DNA of 64,000 nt, from positions 31,001 through 95,000 of the forward strand of contig JALBYC010000038.1 of NCBI GenBank assembly GCA_023212645.1, given 5' to 3'. Every line of letters begins with the position of its first letter. The first letter of the stretch is position 1. Under the pieces are notes generated by a model. That model was not told the DNA's origin and made no database searches. It saw only the letters and a list, made by a program, of their open reading frames with translations. The translations under genes and the position numbers were made by a program. Positions 56,357 through 64,000 of this stretch are shown piece after piece. The stretch is from Farysia itapuensis. Taxonomy: Eukaryota; Basidiomycota; Ustilaginomycetes; Ustilaginales; Ustilaginaceae.

Positions 56357-59300
56357 ATGTCCTCCTCAGACAGAGGTTCGACATCAAAGCTATCGCGCGC
56401 TGCAAAGCCCGACGCTGAGGTCATTGACCTCGAAAGCGAAGATGTCAAACCTTTCGCTTTGACTCCTTCTGCGCAGCGGCGGTCAACTCCCAAACGTCCA
56501 TCGCCCAACCAATTAAGCACACTATCATCAACGAAGAGGTCCAAATACGCCCCAACAACAACTGCAGAACATGAATTGAACCAGTGTACTTCGTCCAGGC
56601 CGCGAGGATCTGCCGCTACAACGGTCGCATCCTCCTCAATCGGCGAGTCGAGTGGCCATAATCCGTCATCTAGTGGCAGTCTCAAGCATCAAGAAAATGC
56701 AATAGCTCTGTCACTGCCCTCAATGGCAGAAATCTCCAGTTACACGCACCAGGAATTGGTCGAGGAGCAGGAGTACATTTATGACTGGGTCCACAAGTGC
56801 GAAAAGGAGCTCCGTCCTATTCAAAGGCTACCAAACGGTCGCTACGGCAAGCGATTAGCATTGCACGGCATGTCTCAGCTATTGCAATTGTTTCGTGATG
56901 CGGACGAACGTTTAGAGGAGGAGATTCAAGCACGTACACAGTCTCGCCCATCTCGATTCGCAGCAAGTTTGCACCTGGAATCTCCAGTGCTGTCCTCCGT
57001 CTTGGCCACGACACGACCATCGCCACCTCGCGTCGCACCCGTGTCTGACTCAGCAGCTTCAGGTCTCTTTCACCACGCCAGCAACGTCACGTCAGAGCCT
57101 GCTGGTATCGACGGCTCTCTGAGCCCCGGCCCATCCCACATAAGAATCGACTCCTCACCCCCTTTGGACTACGAAAATCTCCAGCCTCAAAGAACCATTC
57201 GAACGTCACCTTCGCCGTCACCATTACCGGGAGCAAATGTTCAGCAGCACGCTGTTCTACCCACGTCAGCTCAAAACGCCATCATTGTTCCGGAGGAAAA
57301 CGATTTTTCATGCGATCAGGATGACGATGGGTACCAATATGATGACGATGATGCACCCATTGAAGTGCAATACTCTTTGCGAGGTCCGTCGTTGATGAAA
57401 CCTGTCACTTCGAAGAGCGAACATAACAAACCGTGGTCAAAGGACGTCAATTACGCCTTACAAAAGTTTTTTAAAATCAAGCAGTTCCGGTCGAATCAAC
57501 TGGAAGCCGTCAATGGCACGCTCTCCGGTCGCGATGTCTTCGTGCTTATGCCGACTGGAGGCGGCAAGAGTCTTTGCTACCAACTTCCGGCATGTGTCGA
57601 AACTGGAAAAACAAATGGCGTTACCATTGTTGTGTCGCCGCTTCTGTCGCTTATTCAGGATCAGGTCCAGCATCTTGTGTCACTATCCATTCCTGCTGCG
57701 AAGCTCACCGGCGACATGAGCATGGCGGACAAAAATCTCGTATGCACACAGGCGATCAACAATCTTCGACTGCTCTACGTCACACCAGAATACATCCGGC
57801 AATCAGGTCAGGGACAGGCTTTGATCAAGGATCTGTACAATCGCAAGCGCATTGCGCGTTTCGTCATCGATGAAGCTCACTGTGTCAGCTCATGGGGCCA
57901 CGACTTCCGACCTGACTATCGCGAACTGGGCAGTCTACGCGACGGCTGCCCTGATATTCCCATCATGGCGCTGACAGCGACGGCGAATGATCGAGTAATA
58001 CAGGACGTCAAAGCCCACCTGAAAATGCGCACTCCATTGCAACTCTCGCAATCTTTCAACCGTCCAAACTTGGAGTACCAGGTGCGTACAAAGCGAGGCA
58101 AGAAGCAGGAGCTCCACGAAATTGTCCGATACATTGAAACCTCACACAAGAATCAATGTGGCATCATCTACTGTTTCAGTCGGCAGACATGCGAGGACGT
58201 GGCGGCCGATCTCGTAAAGGCCGGACTATCGGCCCACCATTATCATGCAAAGTTGAGCGCTGACGACCGTGCCATGGTGCAAAGGAAGTGGCAGCAAGGC
58301 GTGTTCAAGATCGTGGTTGCTACCATTGCTTTCGGGATGGGTATCGACAAAGCCGATGTCCGCTTTGTCATTCACCATTCGATCCCGAAGTCGCTCGAAG
58401 GTTACTATCAAGAGACCGGTCGAGCTGGACGAGACGGCAAGCCTTCTGTCTGCATCTTATACTACAGCTATGCGGACGCGAACAAGATGAAAGAGATGGT
58501 TAAACAAGACGACACCAGTCGAGAACAGAAAGAGCGATCCATGCAGTCAATCGACCAGATGGTCCTTTACTGCACAACCAAAACAGAATGCAGACGTAAA
58601 CAAGTGTTGCAGTACTTCGGTGAGACCTTTACGGCAGAGCAATGTCACAGCACCTGCGATAATTGCTGCAGAGAAGCTGGTTCAGTCCGGATTGATGATG
58701 TCACGGAAACGGCCAAGAAGGCGATCAAGTTGGTGCAGGCTGTCACCGACAGCCGGTCCAAGTTCACCCTGAACCATCTGGTCGATGTGTTCCGCGGCAG
58801 CAAGAAGAAGGAAATCATTCAAGCCGGTCATCAAAGTGCCGAGATGCATGGTGCTGGCGCAATAATGAAACGCAACGAAGTGCACCGGCTCTTCGAACAC
58901 CTTTGCTCCGAGAACGTCTTTCGACAACGCAATCAGAAAACTTTGGGGCAGTTTCACACCACCTACATGCACATTGGGCCTGAGGCATCATCCGTGCTTC
59001 GCGGTGCCAAGAAGATACACATGCAGTTCGAGGCGTCAGCCGCATCTAATGGAGCTGCTGAACAGGGGACTTCGACTCCTCGTCAGCAACGACAGGCCAC
59101 AGACGCTGACTTCAACGAGTTTGACGAGGACGACTTCGATATCTCCCACATCGCGTTGACTCCTCCAACAAAATCTGTTGAATCAAGTTCTCGGAATGGA
59201 CAGCCTAATGTGCAAAGCAACGGCAAGAGTCACACTCGCAACGGCGGTGGAAGTGGTGATGAAGACGTTCCTCTGGCGGTGCCAATTGTCAGAAAGCGTA

Positions 59301-59977
59301 CACATCGCAGCACTGTCGCCGTTGACGACGAAGGCAGCGACTTCGAGATCGATGATCGTCATAGCTCAGATGTGCACCAGCGATGTTACCGGGAGCTATG
59401 CAAGCTTAACGACAGGATTGCTAAGCAGACGCAGTGCTCGCCCCAGGCGCTTGTCGCTGACGAGCTCTTGCAGGAATTGAGCGTCTTGCTTCCGTTACGC
59501 ATGTCTGATGTCACCGGTCTGAACGGCGCTCAGAGTCAAGCCTTCAAAAAGTACGGAGCAGAGTTTCTGGCAGTATGCGCCCAGCACCAGACTCCGCAGA
59601 AGACCTCCTTAGTTTCGAAGAAGCGCGGGACGGATAATGCGTCGTCCGGTGCCCTGCGGCAGAAGTCGGCCGTGACTCCGCTAAACTTGGACCGATTTGC
59701 TTTCCAGGACGATGTCAGCCCCATTGGACGTGGAGGCTTGGCCGCAGGTGCGATGTCTAGCGGCTCACGAGCGCACAAATCTGGCAACGATCGAAACGCA
59801 GACTCGCACTCTGCTGCCGGCTCGGACGCGGCAAGTGCAGCGAAACGGCGAACACTTCCACTCAAATTTCTCGAAAACTCGACGGCTATCAACATCGCTC
59901 CTATGCGAATTGGTACCGCTCAACAAACTACCAAATCGGTCGGTCGATCAAACGCACGCACACCTACACAGATTTAG
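56357..59977 (+). CDS. SGS1: RecQ-family DNA helicase, BLM/Sgs1/Rqh1 type
   Basis: 3'-5' DNA helicase of double Holliday junction dissolution, end resection and fork restart, normally with Top3-Rmi1. Single exon, 1206 residues from the ATG at 56357. The N-terminal 360 residues are disordered and acidic, as in Sgs1. Helicase core about 365-720: [20 protein letters not shown] (motif 0), [15 protein letters not shown] (I), [15 protein letters not shown] (Ia), [19 protein letters not shown] (II with the RecQ aromatic loop), ALTATAND (III), [13 protein letters not shown] (IV), [20 protein letters not shown] (V), [12 protein letters not shown] (VI). The RQC zinc site follows ([12 protein letters not shown] ... 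CHSTCDNCC), then a winged helix and an HRDC domain ([20 protein letters not shown]). All catalytic motifs are intact. Confidence 0.95.
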   Translation: MSSSDRGSTSKLSRAAKPDAEVIDLESEDVKPFALTPSAQRRSTPKRPSPNQLSTLSSTKRSKYAPTTTAEHELNQCTSSRPRGSAATTVASSSIGESSGHNPSSSGSLKHQENAIALSLPSMAEISSYTHQELVEEQEYIYDWVHKCEKELRPIQRLPNGRYGKRLALHGMSQLLQLFRDADERLEEEIQARTQSRPSRFAASLHLESPVLSSVLATTRPSPPRVAPVSDSAASGLFHHASNVTSEPAGIDGSLSPGPSHIRIDSSPPLDYENLQPQRTIRTSPSPSPLPGANVQQHAVLPTSAQNAIIVPEENDFSCDQDDDGYQYDDDDAPIEVQYSLRGPSLMKPVTSKSEHNKPWSKDVNYALQKFFKIKQFRSNQLEAVNGTLSGRDVFVLMPTGGGKSLCYQLPACVETGKTNGVTIVVSPLLSLIQDQVQHLVSLSIPAAKLTGDMSMADKNLVCTQAINNLRLLYVTPEYIRQSGQGQALIKDLYNRKRIARFVIDEAHCVSSWGHDFRPDYRELGSLRDGCPDIPIMALTATANDRVIQDVKAHLKMRTPLQLSQSFNRPNLEYQVRTKRGKKQELHEIVRYIETSHKNQCGIIYCFSRQTCEDVAADLVKAGLSAHHYHAKLSADDRAMVQRKWQQGVFKIVVATIAFGMGIDKADVRFVIHHSIPKSLEGYYQETGRAGRDGKPSVCILYYSYADANKMKEMVKQDDTSREQKERSMQSIDQMVLYCTTKTECRRKQVLQYFGETFTAEQCHSTCDNCCREAGSVRIDDVTETAKKAIKLVQAVTDSRSKFTLNHLVDVFRGSKKKEIIQAGHQSAEMHGAGAIMKRNEVHRLFEHLCSENVFRQRNQKTLGQFHTTYMHIGPEASSVLRGAKKIHMQFEASAASNGAAEQGTSTPRQQRQATDADFNEFDEDDFDISHIALTPPTKSVESSSRNGQPNVQSNGKSHTRNGGGSGDEDVPLAVPIVRKRTHRSTVAVDDEGSDFEIDDRHSSDVHQRCYRELCKLNDRIAKQTQCSPQALVADELLQELSVLLPLRMSDVTGLNGAQSQAFKKYGAEFLAVCAQHQTPQKTSLVSKKRGTDNASSGALRQKSAVTPLNLDRFAFQDDVSPIGRGGLAAGAMSSGSRAHKSGNDRNADSHSAAGSDAASAAKRRTLPLKFLENSTAINIAPMRIGTAQQTTKSVGRSNARTPTQI

Positions 59978-60054
59978 AAATACGCGTCATCTGGATGGAA
60001 GTAAGTACTTTGTCGTTTGCATTCATATTAATGTGTGAGTTGTGGCGACATGCG

Positions 60055-60556
60055 CTAGGGTTTGACTCCATTCGCGATGTTGAATGAGTCTTGAATCCAG
60101 GTAGTGGACCAGAATATTCGGCGGTGTGGGCTGACGGCGGGACAGTCGCCTTTGTGGACACCGCACTCGCACGCATATTCGTCCGTGGCAAGTGTACCGA
60201 CCGCTTTGCAAATCCTGATAGAGCACGAAGGAGGTCAGAGAATTGTCGCGCACGTGCATGGGTAAGTGTACTTACCCTCCGAAGTTGGAGCGGTCGGGTT
60301 CGTTGGAGCCACATGTTTCTGGAGCTTGCGAAGCAGGGACTGCACAGGTCACGCGGTCGTTCTCCCAGCTAGGTCCGGCCCCAACCACGTACTGCTGGCA
60401 ATTCTTCTTGTAAGAACACGTGTCACCTATGTTGCGCGTCGTTGCCAGAACACTGGGCAAGCTCAGGAGGACCAGTACCAATGCAAGGACCGTCAGCCTC
60501 GCCAACAGGGTCGTCAACGTCTGCGTGCTGCCGCATGACCGTCTGAAGATCGTCAT
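60055..60556 (-). CDS. small secreted cysteine-rich protein, effector-like
   Basis: Assembled from two exons, 60556-60276 and 60214-60055, joined GG|G across a 61-nt intron (donor GTAAGT, acceptor TATCAG), total 146 residues. The N-terminus has a long hydrophobic signal core (LTVLALVLVLLSLPSVLA, residues 21-38) after a basic, Thr-rich n-region. The mature part of about 108 residues has eight cysteines spaced C-x5-C-x17-C-x10-C-x13-C-x12-C-x1-C-x6-C, an even number fitting four disulfides. No membrane segment or GPI signal is visible. No family was recognised. In plant-parasitic smuts such proteins are often apoplastic effectors, but a role in cell-wall or hyphal biology is equally possible. 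It sits between RecQ (convergent, 77 bp) and the PP2A subunit. The splice junction is inferred but keeps the frame and adds four of the eight cysteines. Confidence 0.7.
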
Positions 60557-60959
60557 GATCCTTTGCACTGAGCCGATGGGGATTTCGTGAGCAGAATAGT
60601 GTGGCCAAGCGGTAGATCAGATCGCCTGCTATAAGTACTCATGAGCAGCTTGTTACGTCCCAAATGAACTTCCTGCCGGACGGCCGGACATCACTCCATG
60701 CGAACCCACTCACCACTGTGTGCGCGCTGTTCATTTGTATTCGGCAGTATTGTGCCAGCGAAACAAGTGCATGCAGAGCTTATGGGCAGAACTCGCTACA
60801 CGCGCACACTGCATGCGGAGAGAAAACAATACGATTTATATAACAGGGGACAACCGCGACAGAGAAGGGATGGAAAGGCGCAGGTTCTGCCCTGGAGAAG
60901 AGTTGCAAAGGTAGTAAACAGAGAGTTGGCTGTAAAACCCAGGAGGGTCAAGCGCGTGC
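60557..60959. promoter_or_regulatory. upstream region of the secreted cysteine-rich gene
   Basis: 403 bp between the secreted-protein start and the PP2A B56 stop, both on the minus strand. No convincing TATA box or repeat was found. It should contain the PP2A 3' untranslated region on its right side. Confidence 0.4.
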
Positions 60960-63488
60960 CTACGCGTCCGATGTTGGGTTCTTCAAAGCGTTTCTGCATG
61001 GAATGAAGGGTCAGTGCCAGCACTGGGATTTGTGAGGCGCCAGATCGAAATACTCACACATCAAGACTCTTGTGACCAGCGAGCTCGGCGAGCACTGTGG
61101 GATCCATCGGTATCACGCTCTTACGCCGAACGTGCGGTGATTCCGACTTTCCAACCTGCTGTCTCGCGGTCTCTGGAAAGGTTTTCTGTCGTAAGCCCAG
61201 TAAACAATTCGGTCATCAAAATCTGGATCACCGTTTGTTGCGTCACGCTGCTCGTGTACTTACCAAATCATCAACGCTGTCTTCGCCGGCATGCTGTGAG
61301 TCTTCAATGACATCTTGTCCCGCCGAATTATTGGCTCCCATGTCATCAAAGTCGGTTGTCGACACTTCACCGTTGATGCCTTGAGACATGGCTTCGAACA
61401 AGCTGTCGGCACCAGCTGTCAGGTCATTTGCAGAGTCGAGTGAGTCAATGTCGTATGGGTTGACACTGCCAGCAGGCGCAGCAATGTCCTCTTTCAACGC
61501 CGACGGAATCTCGCAGCCGATCGCCTTGCCATTCTTGATCGCTGTGTCGCGAAGTCTCTTCCAGGCGCTTTCTCGATCTGCCATCTTTTGCTTTTCCATC
61601 TGTCGCTGATCTTTGTAGTCGTTAGTACACATCTCGAACAGGGACGGGTTAATCTCCATGAAAAGCTTAAGCGCGTTGTAAACCAGACCGTGAATTGTGC
61701 GATTCCAGTGAGCCTTGGAGTTTTGGTAGAGTGCTGAGAAGACGATGGGAAGGATGACTTGCACATTGTCGCCAATCAGATTGACGATGTATTCGTTGTT
61801 CCAGAAGTAGAGTGCACGTTCCGCAACCTGGAAATGCTGGCTGTTGATGCAACGCTGTAATTGTTGGAATAGAGGTACCTCGATCTTTACGAACTCGGAC
61901 GGCTCGATGACGTCCAGAATCTCCTCGACCTCATTGAGGAACATGACCTCCTTCGGCGAATTGACCTTTGGCCAGTATCGCAAAAGGCCCAATAGCACCT
62001 CCTCCGTCAGAGAACTGTCCTTTTCGAGGAATTGGACGACGCAGTAGGCCAACTGAGGATGGTACAAGGCTAGACTCTTAACTTTGTGCAAGGGAATCAG
62101 CACCCTCGTCAAGAACGTCTTATGCTCTTCTTTGAGCGGGAGCGCAAAGCCGTTGATGATGGAACCCAGGATTTCGAGCAATTCCGCAATGCCGTTGTGC
62201 CTTTCGGTCTCATAGATGAACATGAAGAAGACATTGTTGATCGAGCGTCGGATAAAAGCACGAAGGTTGAGGAATTTACCGTAGATTCGGTGCAGAGTCG
62301 TCTTGAGGAAGTCCCGCTCCCTAGGATCTTCACTGTCAAAGAGCTCGAGAATCTGCAGGACGAAGTGATGGTCGATGTACTTTTTGGCAATGTTGGTGTT
62401 GAAGTCAGGACTCTCGACGAAACGCAGGAAGAATTCGTAAACAATCTGAAGATGTGGCCAGGCCAGTTCGAGGACAGGTTCATCTTCTTCTGGGTCGAAG
62501 GCATCACCGATGGGATTGGTTTGTGGTGGAATGGACCTGAACAAGTTGGCAGCGAACATTGCAACAACCTCTGGGTAAGTGCTGTCGGTGATGACGCCTC
62601 TGTTGCTTGTGATATAGTCGAGCATCTCGCGCAGTGTCTCGGCCTTGATTTGCTTACCCTCGAGCTCGTGACTAGCATCGTTAAAGTCAAATATGACTGA
62701 GCTCTGTCGGAGCTTTCTGACAAAGAGGTCTGAGAGCTCTGCCGGGCCGACTTCAGAGAACTTGGGGAGCTTTTCCAGTTCGACTTTTTCGGTCACATGG
62801 AACCGACTGCTTCTCTGCTTCCTGGGAGGTGTTTTAGCAGTGATAGGAATTGTATCCTTGGGGCCCAGGGTAGAGGGTCCTTGGCGAAGTCTGTTGAGGG
62901 CGCCCAGCTTGGGAGGAGTAGCGAGCTCGGAGGGTGCTATGCCAGCGTTACTCAACGATGCCATGGCAGCACCAGGAGGCGGGGGAGAGGCAGGCGAACC
63001 AGTGTGGTGGTAGGTGCTGATGGACGACGATGGCTGCGAGGTGGTTGCGATTGAGTGCGGAATCGGATCTGCTGGCATTGTCTCTGATGAGCCTGTGATA
63101 GGGAGGTAAGTCAGTCGCTAGCAGGCCAGGGAAGAGCAAAGAGGGACGCAAACATACCTGGACCAGAAGAGTATGCTGTGTTGTTAAAAGCAGCTTGCGA
63201 AGAAGCCGCCGATCTGGAATTGGTAAGGGAGCTGGACGAACTGGAGGCTGACGTCGAGCCATCCTTGGATTTGAGAGAGCCCTGATAGGTTGGAGTGGCC
63301 GGTACTGTACCTCCTTTGGGAGGAGGTGCAGGTACGGGTCCACCTCCAGCGGTACTATTGCGGTTGCCGTTCTGATCGTTTGACTTGGAACGCGACAAGT
63401 TCTGTGGGAGACAAATCAATTAGCACAGGGGCATTGCAGACGGGAGTGAGTTGGTGACACGTACCATTGCCTTCTTGAGGCCTTTCAT
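60960..63488 (-). CDS. RTS1: PP2A regulatory B' (B56) subunit
   Basis: Targeting subunit of protein phosphatase 2A (yeast Rts1, S. pombe Par1), acting in cell-size control, septation and centromeric cohesion protection. Five exons: 63488-63465, 63401-63158, 63092-61264, 61155-61058 and 60993-60960, total 742 residues; all phases agree. A second in-frame acceptor for exon 4 at 61186 (exon start 61185) would add ten residues. The N-terminal 200 residues are Ser/Pro-rich and low complexity. The B56 HEAT-repeat core includes [60 protein letters not shown] and [20 protein letters not shown]. The last exons encode [20 protein letters not shown] followed by SLDVNALKNP, the expected C-terminus of fungal B56 proteins, which supports the exon 4 and 5 assignment. 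Confidence 0.9.
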
Positions 63489-64000
63489 TGCGACTGAGTA
63501 AATGCAGACTTGCTTGCGACAGGGTGAGGACAAAAGCGAACCGCTGAACGGACGCAGACGATGCAAGTGGACGACGCTGGTTTGCTGCTTGTTCGTGAGC
63601 GTGCTGAAGTGGAATGCAAGGTCGGAAGAAGGATGCCCGTGTTAGCTGACGAACGGAGAGGACAGAGTTCAAGATGTTAATCCAGACTCGATGGCGATGC
63701 GAACCAGATTGGGAGAGCGCGGTGTGCGCGAGAGACTCACTTTTGGCTCACTCACCCAAGAGAGGGCGTGCGCTGTTCCCAGCAACAACCACCTTGCGGC
63801 CATTACCCAGATATTCTATTTTAAAGTGACTCAATTACAAAATCGCGCGTTTGATCGATTATTTTCCCCATATCTACAACAACGACGCGCCGACCTCGTC
63901 GACCTTTCGACTTTTCGACTTTTCTGTTAAAGTAACAACGACACCCACGTCACGTGAGGAACGCGGGACACGGTCAATGCCAGCTGTCACTACCTGACAG
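63489..64000. promoter_or_regulatory. upstream region of the PP2A B56 gene
   Basis: 512 bp to the window edge. Contains the repeated TTTCGACTTTTCGACTTTTC (about 63906-63925) and TCACGTGA at 63950-63957. Only short chance frames are present; nothing else could be supported. Confidence 0.4.

Noticed and set aside
1..64000. CRISPR arrays, rRNA or complete transposons
   Set aside because: No regularly spaced repeats, no rRNA-like blocks and no intact transposase or long terminal repeats were seen; the organism is eukaryotic.

Overview
The window looks like nuclear DNA of a basidiomycete fungus, most likely a smut (Ustilaginomycetes). The evidence is compact genes on both strands, few short introns (mostly 60-130 nt, GTRAGT donors, CTAAC/CTGAC-type branch sites, CAG acceptors), moderately GC-rich coding sequence, and fungal-type housekeeping genes: DUF3425 bZIP, Byr4/Bfa1-like GAP, Erg27, Sec9, UBX/Shp1. 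I see no CRISPR array, rRNA, tRNA or intact transposon.

Left third (1-20 kb): the 5' part of an unknown gene runs off the left edge. It is followed by methylcrotonoyl-CoA carboxylase beta, an af470-like monooxygenase, a secreted degenerate nucleoside-hydrolase-like protein, a large SAP-like/kinase protein with a WNK-like lysine arrangement, dUTPase, an SV2-like MFS transporter whose intron does not splice in frame, mitochondrial aconitase, the ribosomal proteins uS14 (RPS29, three exons ending in a 9-nt exon) and uL4 from one divergent promoter, and UDP-GlcNAc pyrophosphorylase.

Middle (20-44 kb): a bZIP factor, ERG27, an Arc1-like tRNA-binding cofactor with alternative acceptors, a Tim17-fold protein (probably complex I NDUFA11-like), a p47/Shp1 UBX protein, an ARMH3-like armadillo protein, a Bfa1/Byr4-like protein, Sec9, an ADH6-type alcohol dehydrogenase, a PEX8-like protein, an unknown helical protein, glucosamine-6-P acetyltransferase (GNA1), a chalcone-isomerase-fold mitochondrial protein and prefoldin 1.

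Right third (44-64 kb): CstF-64, COA8, a large unknown protein, Mis14/Nsl1, a gene-poor 1.5-kb stretch, a second MFS protein, SDHAF4, an unknown nuclear-type coiled-coil protein, a BLM/Sgs1 RecQ helicase, a two-exon secreted cysteine-rich protein, and the PP2A B56 regulatory subunit (five exons).

Themes: much of the window is arranged as head-to-head gene pairs with 80-530 bp shared promoters. Several genes serve mitochondrial function (MCC beta, aconitase, the NDUFA11-like protein, COA8, SDHAF4, the chalcone-isomerase-like protein). Two steps of UDP-GlcNAc synthesis (GNA1, UAP1) lie 21 kb apart. Genome-maintenance genes (dUTPase, RecQ) have MluI-box-like ACGCG motifs upstream. I found no single gene cluster that reads as a new dedicated pathway. 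The most novel items are the lysine-relocated kinase, the secreted cysteine-rich protein, the degenerate secreted hydrolase-like protein, the possible splice-switched mitochondrial form of the Arc1-like protein, and the broken transporter exon junction.
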